From Clostridia bacterium (GTDB lineage Bacteria; Bacillota_A; Clostridia; Christensenellales; Aristaeellaceae): a DNA stretch of 64,000 bases. The stretch covers positions 46,765 through 110,764 of the forward strand of contig JAFXSH010000027.1 of the NCBI GenBank assembly GCA_017525805.1, written 5' to 3'. Below are positions 16,578 through 25,604 of this stretch, piece by piece. The translations under genes and the position numbers were made by a program. The notes under the pieces were generated by a model. It saw only the letters and a list, made by a program, of their open reading frames with translations, searched no databases and had not been told where the DNA came from. Each line of letters begins with the position of its first letter. Within the stretch, counting starts at the first letter, position 1.

Positions 16578-17063
16578 ATGAAGAAGGTTGGCATCGTCAT
16601 GGGCAGCGACAGCGACCTGCCCGTGGTGGAAAAGGCGGCGGAAACGCTGAAAAGCCTCGGCGTTCCCTATGAAATGCACATCTATTCCGCCCACCGCACC
16701 CCGGCGGAAGCACGGGATTTCGCCCTGAACGCCGCGGACAGGGGCTTTGGCGCGCTGATTGCCGCGGCGGGCAAGGCCGCCCATCTGGCAGGCGCGCTGG
16801 CCGCCGGCACCGTGCTGCCGGTGATCGGCATTCCCATCAAATCCTCCACCTTGGATGGGCTGGACGCCCTGCTCTCCACCGTGCAAATGCCCTCCGGCAT
16901 CCCGGTGGCCACAGTGGCCATCGACGGGGCGCAGAACGCCGCCCTGCTGGCCGCCCAGATCATCGCCGTGAACGATCCGGCGCTTTCCCAAAAGCTCATG
17001 GACCTGCGGAAAGCGGCGGCGGACAAAGTGCTGGAAAAAGACCGCGCGCTGCAAAACCGCTGA
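16578..17063 (+). CDS. purE: N5-carboxyaminoimidazole ribonucleotide mutase
   Basis: PurE converts N5-CAIR to CAIR in purine synthesis. The 161-residue protein has the family core [10 protein letters not shown] at the N-terminus, the SAHRTP motif near residue 40 and a Gly/Ala-rich segment near 65-75. AAGGAG (16562-16567) is 10 nt before the ATG at 16578; a 13-codon in-frame extension upstream is rejected because it overlaps the promoter's start region. It is the first gene of the operon. No purK is present in the window, although class I PurE normally works with PurK. Confidence 0.95.
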   Translation: MKKVGIVMGSDSDLPVVEKAAETLKSLGVPYEMHIYSAHRTPAEARDFALNAADRGFGALIAAAGKAAHLAGALAAGTVLPVIGIPIKSSTLDGLDALLSTVQMPSGIPVATVAIDGAQNAALLAAQIIAVNDPALSQKLMDLRKAAADKVLEKDRALQNR

Positions 17064-17091
17064 TCAGATTAACCGAAAGGGGTATATCATC

Positions 17092-17802
17092 ATGGAAAAG
17101 ACCACCCAGCTGTATGAAGGAAAAGCCAAAAAAGTATTTGCTACCGAAAATCCCGATTTCTGCATCGTATCCTACAAGGACGACGCCACCGCCTTTAACG
17201 GCCTGAAAAAGGGCACCATCTTAGGCAAGGGCGCCATCAACAACCGTGTCACCAACCACCTGATGCGCCTGCTGGAAAAGAACGGCGTGCCCACCCATCT
17301 GGTGGAAGAACTGAACGACCGGGAAACCCTGGTGAAAAAAGTGACCATCGTGCCGCTGGAAGTGATCGTGCGCAACATCGCCGCCGGAAGCCTGAGCAAG
17401 CGTTTGGGTCTGCCCGAGGGCGTGAAGCTGGGCAGCACCGTGCTGGAATACTGCTTTAAAAACGACGACCTGGGCGACCCCATGGTGAACGATTATCACA
17501 TCTTAGCCATGGGCTGGGCCACCCGGGAAGAACTGGACCAGATCGCCGCTTATTCCTTCAAGGTGAACCAGGTGCTCACCGAATACCTGAAGGAAGCCGG
17601 CATCGAGCTGATCGACTTCAAACTGGAATTCGGCAAGACCAGCGACGGCACCATCGTGCTGGCCGACGAAATTTCCCCGGACACCTGCCGCTTCTGGGAC
17701 AGCGTGACCCACGAAAAGCTGGACAAGGACCGTTTCCGCCGGGATTTGGGCGGCGTGGAAGACGCCTATCAGGAAATCCTGCGCAGGCTGCTGGGAGAAT
17801 AA
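17092..17802 (+). CDS. purC: SAICAR synthetase
   Basis: This enzyme ligates aspartate to CAIR using ATP. The 236-residue sequence shows YEGKAKKVF near the start, the signature [10 protein letters not shown] at about residue 89-98 and the second signature LIDFKLEFG near 178. It follows purE by 28 nt with AAAGGGG before the ATG. The length is normal. Confidence 0.96.
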   Translation: MEKTTQLYEGKAKKVFATENPDFCIVSYKDDATAFNGLKKGTILGKGAINNRVTNHLMRLLEKNGVPTHLVEELNDRETLVKKVTIVPLEVIVRNIAAGSLSKRLGLPEGVKLGSTVLEYCFKNDDLGDPMVNDYHILAMGWATREELDQIAAYSFKVNQVLTEYLKEAGIELIDFKLEFGKTSDGTIVLADEISPDTCRFWDSVTHEKLDKDRFRRDLGGVEDAYQEILRRLLGE

Positions 17803-17806
17803 GCGC

Positions 17807-19246
17807 ATGAGTCAACTGCACGAAGAATGCGGCGTATTCGGCATCCTGGCCACGGAACGCTGCGACGTGGCGTCTACCGCCTATTACGGACTATTCGCCT
17901 TGCAGCATCGTGGTCAGGAAAGCTGCGGCATCGTGGTCAACGACGACGGCTTGTTCAACGCCCACAAGGATACCGGCCTGGTCAACGATGTGTTCACCCC
18001 GGATGTAATGAAAAAGTTAGGTTTCGGGGATATGGCCGTGGGCCACGTTCGCTACGGCACCACCGGTTCCTCCAGCCGCGTGAACGCTCAGCCCATCCTG
18101 GTGAACCACATCAAGGGCCCCATGGCCCTGTGCCACAACGGCAACCTGATCAATTCCTTTGAGCTGCGGGAGCGGCTGGAGCTGGAGGGGTCCATTTTCC
18201 ACACCACCTCCGATACCGAGGTGATTTCCTACATCATTACCAAGGAACGCCTCACCGCCCCTTCCATCGAGGAAGCCCTCTGCCGCGCCATGCGCCGCAT
18301 TCAGGGCGCGTATTCCCTGGTGGTCATGTCCCCCAGCAAGATCATTGCCGCCCGCGACCCTCACGGCTTCCGCCCGCTGTGCTACGGCACCCTGCCGGAC
18401 GGGGGCTACGTAGTTGCCAGCGAAAGCTGCGCCCTGGACGCTGTGGGCGCCACCATCGTGCGGGACGTGGAACCCGGCGAAGTCGTGGTGTTCGAGCGCA
18501 ACGGCGTGCGTTCCATCCGGGAGCACTGCGGGGAATGCAAGCCCTCCCTGTGCGTGTTTGAATACATTTACTTCGCCCGGCCCGATTCCGTCATCGACGG
18601 AGCCAGCGTGCATGAAGCCCGGGTGCGCGCCGGGGAATTCTTAGCCATGAAGCAGCCCGCGGAAGCCGACATCGTGATCGGCGTGCCCGATTCCGGCTTG
18701 GACGCCGCCATCGGCTACGCCCGGCAAAGCGGCATCCCTTACAGCATCGGCTTCATCAAAAACCGCTATATTGGCCGTACCTTCATTTCCCCCGGCCAGA
18801 AATCCCGGGAGGATAAAGTGCGCATCAAGCTGAACCCCATCGCCTCCGTGGTCCGGGGCAAGCGGGTGGTGCTGATCGACGATTCCATCGTTCGCGGCAC
18901 CACCAGCAAGCGCATCGTGAACCTGCTTAGGGACGCCGGGGCCACCGAGGTGCACTTCCGCGTCACCGCGCCGCCTTTCCTGAATCCCTGCTATTACGGT
19001 ACGGACATCGATTCCCGGGATCACCTGATCGCCTGCCATCACACCATTCCCGAAATCGCGGAGATCATCGGGGTGGATTCCCTGGGCTATCTGGCCCTGG
19101 AGGACGTGCACTGCTTAGCGGACGGCATTACGTGCGGCGGTTTCTGCGACGCCTGCTTCTCCGGCAAGTACCCCACCAAAGTGCCCACCAAACGCGCCAA
19201 ATCCCGGTTCGAGTACAAAAAAAGCGAAAGGCGGCATAAGGAATGA
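17807..19246 (+). CDS. purF: Amidophosphoribosyltransferase
   Basis: PurF makes phosphoribosylamine from PRPP and glutamine, the committed step of the pathway. Residues before Cys8 (HEECGVFG) look like a short propeptide, leaving Cys8 as N-terminal nucleophile of the glutaminase domain. The PRPP loop is VVLIDDSIVRGTTS. Cysteines in EHCGEC, LNPCYY and FCDACF fit the four ligands of the [4Fe-4S] cluster found in Bacillus-type, oxygen-sensitive PurF. The last 4 bases overlap purM (ATGA). Confidence 0.96.
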   Translation: MSQLHEECGVFGILATERCDVASTAYYGLFALQHRGQESCGIVVNDDGLFNAHKDTGLVNDVFTPDVMKKLGFGDMAVGHVRYGTTGSSSRVNAQPILVNHIKGPMALCHNGNLINSFELRERLELEGSIFHTTSDTEVISYIITKERLTAPSIEEALCRAMRRIQGAYSLVVMSPSKIIAARDPHGFRPLCYGTLPDGGYVVASESCALDAVGATIVRDVEPGEVVVFERNGVRSIREHCGECKPSLCVFEYIYFARPDSVIDGASVHEARVRAGEFLAMKQPAEADIVIGVPDSGLDAAIGYARQSGIPYSIGFIKNRYIGRTFISPGQKSREDKVRIKLNPIASVVRGKRVVLIDDSIVRGTTSKRIVNLLRDAGATEVHFRVTAPPFLNPCYYGTDIDSRDHLIACHHTIPEIAEIIGVDSLGYLALEDVHCLADGITCGGFCDACFSGKYPTKVPTKRAKSRFEYKKSERRHKE

Positions 19247-20253
19247 AAAGCTATTCCGAATCCTATAAAGCCTCCGGCGTGGACATCACGGCGGGCTACA
19301 AAGCCGTAGAACTGATGAAAACCCATATCGCCCGGACCTTGACCGAAGGTGCCTTGGGCGGCGTGGGCGGCTTCGGGGGCCTGTTCGAGCTGGACGTAAA
19401 AGGTATGGAGCAGCCCGTGCTGGTGTCCGGCACCGACGGCGTCGGCACCAAACTCAAGCTGGCTTTTCAAATGGACAAACATGACACCGTGGGCATCGAC
19501 TGCGTGGCCATGTGCGTCAACGATGTGATCGTCTGCGGGGCCAAGCCCCTGTTCTTTCTGGATTACATCGCCTGCGGCAAAAACGTGCCGGAAAAGATCG
19601 CCGAAATCGTCTCCGGCGTATGCGAAGGCTGCGTGCAGGCGGGTGCCGCCCTCACCGGCGGGGAAACGGCGGAAATGCCAGGCTTTTACCCCGAAAACGA
19701 ATACGACCTGGCAGGCTTCTGCGTGGGCGTAGTAGATAAGCCCAAGATTTTGGATAAGTCCAAAGTGCGGCCCGGCGACGCCCTCATCGCGCTGCCCTCC
19801 TCCGGTGTGCATTCCAACGGCTTTTCCCTGGTGCGGAAGATCATCGCCGGCTTAGATCTCAACATGCCCTTTGGCAAAACCACCTTGGGCGAAACCCTGC
19901 TGACCCCCACTCGCATTTATGTGAAGACCCTGCTGCCTCTGATCGAAAGCGGCTTGATCAAATCAGCCGCCCACATCACCGGCGGAGGCTTTTATGAGAA
20001 CATCCCCCGCAGCCTGCCGGACGGCCTGACGGCAAAAATCGATAAAAGCGCCCTGCGCACTCCGGAGATTTTCCGCTTCTTGCAGGAAAAAGGAAACATC
20101 CCCGAACGGGATATGTTCAACACCTTCAACATGGGCGTGGGCATGACCTTGACCTGTGATCCCGCTAACGTCCTGAAAATCCTGTCCCTCTGCCCCGGCA
20201 GCTACGCGCTGGGCGAAATCGTGGAAGGGGACGAAGGCGTGGTGATCCCATGA
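19243..20253 (+). CDS. purM: AIR synthetase
   Basis: PurM closes the imidazole ring of FGAM to give AIR using ATP. The 336-residue protein carries SGTDGVGTKL near residue 61, the GGETAEMPG motif near 140 and HITGGGFYEN near 243, all family hallmarks. Start and stop overlap purF and purN by 4 bases each, so the three genes are translationally coupled. Confidence 0.96.
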   Translation: MKSYSESYKASGVDITAGYKAVELMKTHIARTLTEGALGGVGGFGGLFELDVKGMEQPVLVSGTDGVGTKLKLAFQMDKHDTVGIDCVAMCVNDVIVCGAKPLFFLDYIACGKNVPEKIAEIVSGVCEGCVQAGAALTGGETAEMPGFYPENEYDLAGFCVGVVDKPKILDKSKVRPGDALIALPSSGVHSNGFSLVRKIIAGLDLNMPFGKTTLGETLLTPTRIYVKTLLPLIESGLIKSAAHITGGGFYENIPRSLPDGLTAKIDKSALRTPEIFRFLQEKGNIPERDMFNTFNMGVGMTLTCDPANVLKILSLCPGSYALGEIVEGDEGVVIP

Positions 20254-20858
20254 ACACGGTCCGCACCGCTGTGCTGGTTTCCGGCGGCGGCACCAACTTA
20301 CAGGCCCTGATCGACGCCAAGCGGGCAGGCAAGCTGCCCCACGTGGAATTCGTGTCCGTCATCGCTTCTCGTCCCGACGCCTACGCCCTGACCCGGGCGG
20401 CCCACGCGGTGATCCCCGGTTATGTGATCCAGCGGAAGGGCAGCACCCAGGAAGCCTTTGAGGAGGCCATTTTAGGTCTGCTGGAGCGGGACAACGTACA
20501 GATGATCATCTTAGCCGGGTTCATGAGCATCCTTTCCGAGGATTTCGTGAAGCGCTATCCCCGCCGCATCCTGAACGTGCATCCCGCCCTGCTGCCCGCT
20601 TTCGGCGGCAAGGGGTATTACGGCCTCCACGTCCACGAAGCGGTCCTGGCCAGGGGCGTAAAGGTCACCGGAGCCACGGTGCATTATGTGAATGAAATCG
20701 CCGACGGGGGCGAAATCATCCTGCAAAAGGCCGTGGATGTGCTGCCCAGCGACACGCCGGAGACCCTCCAGCGCCGGGTCATGGAACGGGCTGAATGGAT
20801 CATCCTGCCCCAGGCGGCGGAACTGGCGGCAAAAGAGATTCTGGCGCAAAACGCATGA
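20250..20858 (+). CDS. purN: Glycinamide ribonucleotide formyltransferase (folate-dependent)
   Basis: PurN formylates GAR with 10-formyltetrahydrofolate. The protein (202 residues) begins with the expected VLVSGGGTNLQ loop. The catalytic motif NVHPALLPAFGG and the downstream HYVNEIADGGEIILQ are intact. It overlaps purM by 4 bases. Confidence 0.95.
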   Translation: MNTVRTAVLVSGGGTNLQALIDAKRAGKLPHVEFVSVIASRPDAYALTRAAHAVIPGYVIQRKGSTQEAFEEAILGLLERDNVQMIILAGFMSILSEDFVKRYPRRILNVHPALLPAFGGKGYYGLHVHEAVLARGVKVTGATVHYVNEIADGGEIILQKAVDVLPSDTPETLQRRVMERAEWIILPQAAELAAKEILAQNA

Positions 20859-20888
20859 CCCATATTTGATTGAAAGGGGTATTCCTAC

Positions 20889-21596
20889 ATGCAGAAGCAT
20901 TCTATCGCTTCCCTTCTCTCCCAAAATACCTATCCCGGCCGGGGCATCATCGTGGGCCTTACGCCGGATGGAAACAACGCTGTCGCCGCCTATTTCATCA
21001 TGGGCCGCAGCGATAACAGCCGCAACCGCGTGTTCCGCGAAGAGGGGCACGACGTGATGATTTATCCCTTCGACGAAAGCAAGGTAGAGGATCCCTCCCT
21101 GATCATCTACGCGCCGGTGCGGTCCCTTAAAAACGCCCTGATCGTCACCAACGGCGATCAGACCGACACCATAAGGGATTTCCTCAACAAAGGCGACAGC
21201 TTTGAAAACGCCCTGCGCACCCGGGGCTTCGAGCCGGACAAACCCAACTATACCCCCCGCATCAGCGCCCTGCTGCACTGGGACAAGAACTGGTGGTATC
21301 AGATGAGCATCCTGAAAGCCGCCGACGGCGAGGGCAAGAAATGCAACCGCTTCACCTTCGATTTTTCTCCCGTGCCCGGCCTGGGCCACTTTATCCACAC
21401 CTATGTGGGCGACGGCAAGCCCCTGCCCTCCTTTGAAGGCGAGCCGGAGCAGGTGGAGCTGATGGACGATATTGACACGTTGACCGCCTGCATTTGGGAG
21501 AACATGAACGAAGATAACAAGATTTCCCTGTTCGTGCGGTTCATGGACGTGAAAACCGGCGAAACACAGACCCGCATCATCAACAAGCACCAGTAA
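20889..21596 (+). CDS. Stand-alone IMP cyclohydrolase (PurO-like)
   Basis: This protein of 235 residues looks like the IMP_cyclohyd family, first known as archaeal PurO, which closes FAICAR to IMP. Visible traits are a start with NTYPGRGIIVGLTPDG, the DNSRNRVF segment, and YTPRISALL. It lies between purN and an AICAR transformylase that lacks the usual bifunctional PurH cyclohydrolase domain, so the two would divide the PurH job. Family assignment is by recognition of the motif pattern. Confidence 0.85.
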   Translation: MQKHSIASLLSQNTYPGRGIIVGLTPDGNNAVAAYFIMGRSDNSRNRVFREEGHDVMIYPFDESKVEDPSLIIYAPVRSLKNALIVTNGDQTDTIRDFLNKGDSFENALRTRGFEPDKPNYTPRISALLHWDKNWWYQMSILKAADGEGKKCNRFTFDFSPVPGLGHFIHTYVGDGKPLPSFEGEPEQVELMDDIDTLTACIWENMNEDNKISLFVRFMDVKTGETQTRIINKHQ

Positions 21597-21614
21597 GAAG
21601 GAGGCGCGCAAGTC

Positions 21615-22799
21615 ATGAAGGAATTTGAACTGAAATACGGCTGCAACCCCAACCAGAAGCCCGCTAAGGTATATATGAAGGACGGCAGCGACTTGCCCTT
21701 TGAAATCCTCTCCGGCCGTCCCGGCTACATCAATTTCCTGGACGCGCTGAACTCCTGGCAGCTGGTGAAGGAATTAAAGGCCGCTTTGGGCCTGCCCGCC
21801 GCCGCCTCCTTTAAGCACGTCTCCCCCACCTGCGCCGCCGTGGGCCTGCCCTTATCCGAAAAGCTGGCCAAAGCCTGCTTTGTGGACGACATCGAGGGCC
21901 TGAATGATTCCCCCCTGGCCTGCGCCTACGCCCGCGCCCGCGGCACCGACCGCATGAGCTCTTTCGGGGACTGGATCGCCCTTTCCGACGTGTGCGACGA
22001 AACCACCGCGAAAATCATCAAGCGGGAAGTGTCCGACGGCATCATCGCCCCCGGCTACGCCGACGCGGCACTGGAAATCCTCAAAACCAAGCGCAAGGGC
22101 AACTACAACATCGTAAAGATCGACCCAGCCTATATCCCCGATCCCGTGGAAACCAAGGATGTGTTCGGCGTCACCTTCCAGCAGGGCCGGAACAATTTTG
22201 AAATCAACGAAGGTCTGCTCACCAACATCCCCACCGCCAAGAAGGACCTGCCCGCCGAAGCCAAGCGGGACCTGATCATCTCCCTGATCACCCTCAAATA
22301 CACCCAGTCCAATTCCGTCTGCTACGCCTACCAGGGCCAGGCCATCGGCGTTGGCGCGGGCCAGCAGAGCCGCATCCACTGCACCCGTCTGGCCGGCGAC
22401 AAGGCCGACAAGTGGCACCTGCGCCAGAGCGACAAGGTGCTGAATCTGCCCTTCCTGCCCACCCTGGGCCGCGCTGACCGGGACAACGTGATCGACGTGT
22501 ACCTGTCCGATTGGGACGACGACGTGCTGGCCGACGGCAAATGGCAGCAGTTCTTTACCGAAAAGCCCGCCCCCTTCACTCGTGAGGAAAAACGCGCTTA
22601 CCTGGACGCCATCACCGGCGTTTCCCTGGGCAGCGACGCCTTCTTCCCCTTCGGCGACAACATCGAGCGCGCCCGCCGCTCCGGCGTGTCTTATGTGGCC
22701 CAGCCCGGCGGTTCCATCCGGGACGATCAGGTGATCGAAACCTGCGACCGCTTCGGCATGGTCATGGCCTTCACCGGAATGCGGCTGTTCCATCATTGA
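21615..22799 (+). CDS. purH: AICAR transformylase, single-domain PurH
   Basis: This 394-residue protein resembles only the transformylase half of bifunctional PurH. It opens ELKYGCNPNQKPA and has AASFKHVSPTCAA, where Lys-His are the family's catalytic pair, and AIGVGAGQQSRIHCTR near 245. The N-terminal MGS-like cyclohydrolase domain is absent; the gene before it supplies that step. GAAGGAGG precedes the ATG. A long hairpin follows 9 nt after the stop and may end the transcript. Confidence 0.93.
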   Translation: MKEFELKYGCNPNQKPAKVYMKDGSDLPFEILSGRPGYINFLDALNSWQLVKELKAALGLPAAASFKHVSPTCAAVGLPLSEKLAKACFVDDIEGLNDSPLACAYARARGTDRMSSFGDWIALSDVCDETTAKIIKREVSDGIIAPGYADAALEILKTKRKGNYNIVKIDPAYIPDPVETKDVFGVTFQQGRNNFEINEGLLTNIPTAKKDLPAEAKRDLIISLITLKYTQSNSVCYAYQGQAIGVGAGQQSRIHCTRLAGDKADKWHLRQSDKVLNLPFLPTLGRADRDNVIDVYLSDWDDDVLADGKWQQFFTEKPAPFTREEKRAYLDAITGVSLGSDAFFPFGDNIERARRSGVSYVAQPGGSIRDDQVIETCDRFGMVMAFTGMRLFHH

Positions 22800-22808
22800 A
22801 AAAGATTA

Positions 22809-22985
22809 CTGGGGGAAACCGCTCTTTGGAAACCAAAGAGCGGTTTCCCCCAGATTCCGCATCCTCAATCGGCGCAAGTCCGCTTCATGCGGATATTGCT
22901 TGTTTCGGATGATCTCACCGCCGATGAGATTCCCGCTACAGGCGGTCATCGGCGGTTCGTCCCCTTCCGAGAAAGCTGTAAAAGC
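22809..22985. repeat. Structured intergenic repeat (copy 1), long hairpin plus second palindrome
   Basis: A perfect 21-bp stem (22809-22829 with 22833-22853, loop AAA, arms beginning CTGGGGGAAACCG) follows the purH stop. A second perfect 10-bp inverted repeat CCGCCGATGA/TCATCGGCGG lies at 22918-22927 and 22946-22955. The stretch ends with CCGAGAAAGCTG near 22968. The hairpin and this end word recur together at 53979-54043 after another gene. No T-run follows the first stem, so it is not a classical terminator. Confidence 0.75.
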
Positions 22986-23028
22986 TGCAATCAGTGGTGT
23001 TTGATGGAAGCAGAGGGAGGTATAGGCC

Positions 23029-23295
23029 TTAAAGAAAATCAATGGGTTTTTTAATATTCTTATATGGATATTCCTCGGGTTTTTTATTGGCGCAACGATT
23101 GTATGCTATCATATAGACCGTGCTTATCCCGAAAGATTTGCAGAACGTTCGGCACCATGGTATTGCTATGAACCGTTCAGCGCGCTCATTCTGTTTCTCT
23201 TTGTTTTGCTGATTTGCTTGGCGGTCAAACTGGTTTTCAGACTGATTAACCACTGCAAAAAGAAAACAAACGATGCTTTCATCGCCCCGCAATGA
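23029..23295 (+). pseudogene. Small membrane protein frame lacking a start codon
   Basis: An open frame of 88 codons translates to (L)KKINGFFNILIWIFLGFF and, further on, SALILFLFVLLICLAVKLVF: two transmembrane helices joined by a loop with RAYPERF, then a KKK-rich tail. GGGAGG lies at 23013-23018, a good distance from codon 23029, but that codon is TTA, and a TAG lies two codons earlier. No ATG, GTG or TTG is available before the first helix. The gene is probably inactivated at its start codon; use of a very rare start is the alternative. Function unknown. Confidence 0.5.
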
Positions 23296-23320
23296 ATCAA
23301 TCATAAGGAGTTTTCCCCTG

Positions 23321-23349
23321 TTGACATCGCTGTCATAATGGATTACAAT
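23321..23349 (+). promoter_or_regulatory. Near-consensus promoter of the toxin-antitoxin pair
   Basis: TTGACA (23321-23326) and TACAAT (23344-23349) are 17 bp apart, among the closest matches to the sigma-A consensus in the window. It starts 30 bp before the antitoxin ATG. Such pairs usually repress their own promoter. Confidence 0.8.
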
Positions 23350-23379
23350 ATGACTACAAATATAGAAAGGGTGAGGCAT

Positions 23380-23676
23380 ATGACGCAAAGAATATCCATC
23401 CGGCCCTCCCGGGATTTGAGAACCCATTATGCACAGCTTTCAGCGGAAGCAAAGCAGAATCCCATTGCAATCACCGTGAACGGCAGGGAAGATACCGTTC
23501 TCCTCGCCCACAATCAATACATGGAGCAGCAGGAGAGAATAAAAGAAATGGAAAGCCGGCTGGCCGTTTACGCGCACCTTGCTCAGGCCGCCGACGACGT
23601 AAAACTGGGCAGGGTTCAGCCCGCCCAGGAAGCCTTTGACGACATCCTGCGGGAACTGAGGGCCGAGGCAAAATGA
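23380..23676 (+). CDS. Phd/YefM-type antitoxin
   Basis: This 98-residue protein starts MTQRISIRPSRDLRTHYAQL, the N-terminal DNA-binding fold of Phd/YefM antitoxins, followed by ITVNGREDTVLLAHNQYMEQ, the family's conserved core. The C-terminal part is an acidic helix that should wrap the toxin. The ATG at 23380 follows AAGGGTGAGG; a longer frame to 23338 runs into the promoter. Its stop overlaps the toxin start by 4 bases, as is normal for such modules. Confidence 0.85.
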   Translation: MTQRISIRPSRDLRTHYAQLSAEAKQNPIAITVNGREDTVLLAHNQYMEQQERIKEMESRLAVYAHLAQAADDVKLGRVQPAQEAFDDILRELRAEAK

Positions 23677-23996
23677 AGTATCAGGTTTTCATGACCGATA
23701 CGGCTAAAAGCGACCTGCGGGAAATCGCGCTGTACCTGTATGATCAATCCGGAGATGCGGAAATCGCGGCTTCCTTCGTCCTGGAGCTTCAGGAGCAATG
23801 CCTCGCACTGGAATCCTTTCCGGAAAGAGGCGCTATCCCGAAGGATTATGTGCTGAAAGCGCTTGGCTATCGCTATCTGACCTATAAGCATTATCTGATT
23901 TTTTACATGATGGATACCAAAGCGCAAAGCGTTGCGATTCATGCTTTTTTCAACGAAAAAGTAGACTATTTCAGGTATATCCGGAAACGAATCTAA
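23673..23996 (+). CDS. ParE/RelE-superfamily toxin
   Basis: This protein of 107 residues has the RelE/ParE fold pattern: YQVFMTDTAKSDLREIALYL, a helix-rich middle, and the C-terminal strand pair LTYKHYLIFYMMD ... VAIHAFF. The family either cuts ribosome-bound mRNA (RelE) or blocks gyrase (ParE). Residue conservation seen here does not decide between them. It is coupled to the antitoxin just upstream. The module lies within a cluster of accessory genes that splits the purine operon. Confidence 0.85.
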   Translation: MKYQVFMTDTAKSDLREIALYLYDQSGDAEIAASFVLELQEQCLALESFPERGAIPKDYVLKALGYRYLTYKHYLIFYMMDTKAQSVAIHAFFNEKVDYFRYIRKRI

Positions 23997-24046
23997 CGTT
24001 ATGCTCTTCAATTGACGGTATCGTTTATTCTGCAGGAGGGAAGCCC

Positions 24047-24910
24047 TTGGATTTTGACGCCTTTGTCCATGACATCATCAGCAATCAGTGGCAGGTGTAC
24101 GGCGCGGAAGTGTATTGCGACGGACAACTGGCCCACAGCTTCGGCGATACCCTTGATACCAAATATCCAATATATTCGGCCACCAAGAGTGTCCTTTCCA
24201 TTGCCGTGGGCATCGCTATGGATCAGGGGAAGCTCGACCTGCAAAGGTGCGTATTGGATTACCTGCCCGGACGGTTCGTTTCGGAAATGACGCGGGAACA
24301 GCGGGACATGTACAAAACCGTAACGCTCCACCGCCTGCTGTGCATGTCGGTAGCGGGCTATCCCTTCCGCCCCGAAGGCGGCAGCTTCCTGCGGTTTTCC
24401 CTGAGCTGTCCCCTGCCCGCGCCGGAAAACCCGCGCTTTGATTACAGCAACATTCCGGCTTATCTGGTGGGCGTGGCTCTGACCGAAGCCATCCAGGAGG
24501 ACGCCTGGGCGTTCATTAAACGGCAGATTCTCAACCTGCTGCAAATCGCCGGGGCGGAATATGACCGGTGCCCGGACGGTTACTTCTACGGCGCTTCCGG
24601 CATGAAACTGTCGGTGAACGAATTAAGTCGCGTGGGCTTGCTGCTGTACAGCGGCGGGATATATGAGGGAAACAGGATCGTTTCAGAAGCGTATGTGAAA
24701 ATTGCTTCCTCCGTACAGCAGATGAACCGGGAAGGAGGCTACGGGTACTTTCTCTGGAAATATCGGGACGGCTTCCGCGTCAGCGGCAAGTGGGGACAGA
24801 AATGCTTTATTCTTCCCAATGAAAACCTGATCGTTACCTATTTGAGCCACATGCCCGACGGTTCCGACGCGCTTTTGTCCAGCATGGAAACGCATCTTCT
24901 TTGTCAATGA
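24047..24910 (+). CDS. Beta-lactamase-fold serine hydrolase
   Basis: This 287-residue protein belongs to the class C beta-lactamase/DD-peptidase-like serine hydrolases. The nucleophile motif SxxK is visible as YSATKSVLS near residue 44, and the second motif YxN as FDYSNIPAYL near 134. The third motif is not obvious. No signal peptide is present, so it is probably cytoplasmic, with an unknown ester or amide substrate. The start is TTG at 24047, with AGGAGGG 6 nt upstream. It is shorter than typical family members. Confidence 0.75.
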   Translation: MDFDAFVHDIISNQWQVYGAEVYCDGQLAHSFGDTLDTKYPIYSATKSVLSIAVGIAMDQGKLDLQRCVLDYLPGRFVSEMTREQRDMYKTVTLHRLLCMSVAGYPFRPEGGSFLRFSLSCPLPAPENPRFDYSNIPAYLVGVALTEAIQEDAWAFIKRQILNLLQIAGAEYDRCPDGYFYGASGMKLSVNELSRVGLLLYSGGIYEGNRIVSEAYVKIASSVQQMNREGGYGYFLWKYRDGFRVSGKWGQKCFILPNENLIVTYLSHMPDGSDALLSSMETHLLCQ

Positions 24911-24922
24911 GGGGGATTTGCC

Positions 24923-25585
24923 GTGAATAAGGAATGGTCCGAACTGAACAAAATCATGCAGGCCCAGCTTCGGAAAAAGGATACCTTTCAGGCGGGCCTG
25001 GAAACCATGTTTGACCTGCGCGGTCAGCTCATGGACACGATTCTTTCCTTCCGGAACGCCTTGGCCCCGGCGGATTTCAGCGCCATTCCCTTCATCAACG
25101 CCGACGGCTATCACAGCAAAACCGTCGCCTACTCCCTTTGGCACATTTTCCGCATCGAGGACATCGTGGCCCACACGCTCATCAACGGCGACGAGCAAGT
25201 TTTCTTTCGGGGTGAGTATCAACAACGAATCAAAGCGCCTATCATCACCACGGGAAACGAATTGAAAAAGCAGCAGATCGCGGATTTTTCGGCGAACTTG
25301 AATTTGGACGCGCTTTACGCCTATCTGTCCGAAGTCAAGGAAAGCACGGAAAGCCTCCTGCGGGGTTTCTCCTGCGAGGATTTGAAACGAAAGATTCCGG
25401 AGGAAAGAAAAGCGGCCCTGGAAGCCCTGCATGTGGTCAGCGAAGATGAAAGCGCCCATTGGCTGATCGACTACTGGTGCGAAAAGGACGTGCGCGGCCT
25501 GATCCAGATGCCCTTCTCCCGGCACTGGATCATGCACATCGAAGCGGCTTTGCGAATCAGGGCCAAACTGCAACCGGCGGCATAA
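24923..25585 (+). CDS. DinB-like four-helix protein
   Basis: This 220-residue, helix-rich protein resembles the DinB/YfiT superfamily of metal-binding four-helix bundles. The histidines typical of the metal site can be seen in SLWHIFRIEDIV (near 77), ESAHWLIDYW (near 175) and SRHWIMHIEAA (near 195). The start is GTG at 24923 after GAGGGGG. Family members include thiol transferases; the substrate here is unknown. It probably shares a transcript with the serine hydrolase 12 nt upstream. Confidence 0.65.
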   Translation: MNKEWSELNKIMQAQLRKKDTFQAGLETMFDLRGQLMDTILSFRNALAPADFSAIPFINADGYHSKTVAYSLWHIFRIEDIVAHTLINGDEQVFFRGEYQQRIKAPIITTGNELKKQQIADFSANLNLDALYAYLSEVKESTESLLRGFSCEDLKRKIPEERKAALEALHVVSEDESAHWLIDYWCEKDVRGLIQMPFSRHWIMHIEAALRIRAKLQPAA

Positions 25586-25604
25586 AGCATTTTTAGGTGA
25601 AAGT

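Noticed and set aside
22806..23042. 78-codon minus-strand frame over the structured repeat
   Set aside because: It runs through the hairpin and palindrome, so it most likely reflects the repeat and not a gene.
24047..24910. Antibiotic-resistance beta-lactamase
   Set aside because: It has the fold motifs but no signal peptide and no clear third motif, so a metabolic hydrolase is more likely.
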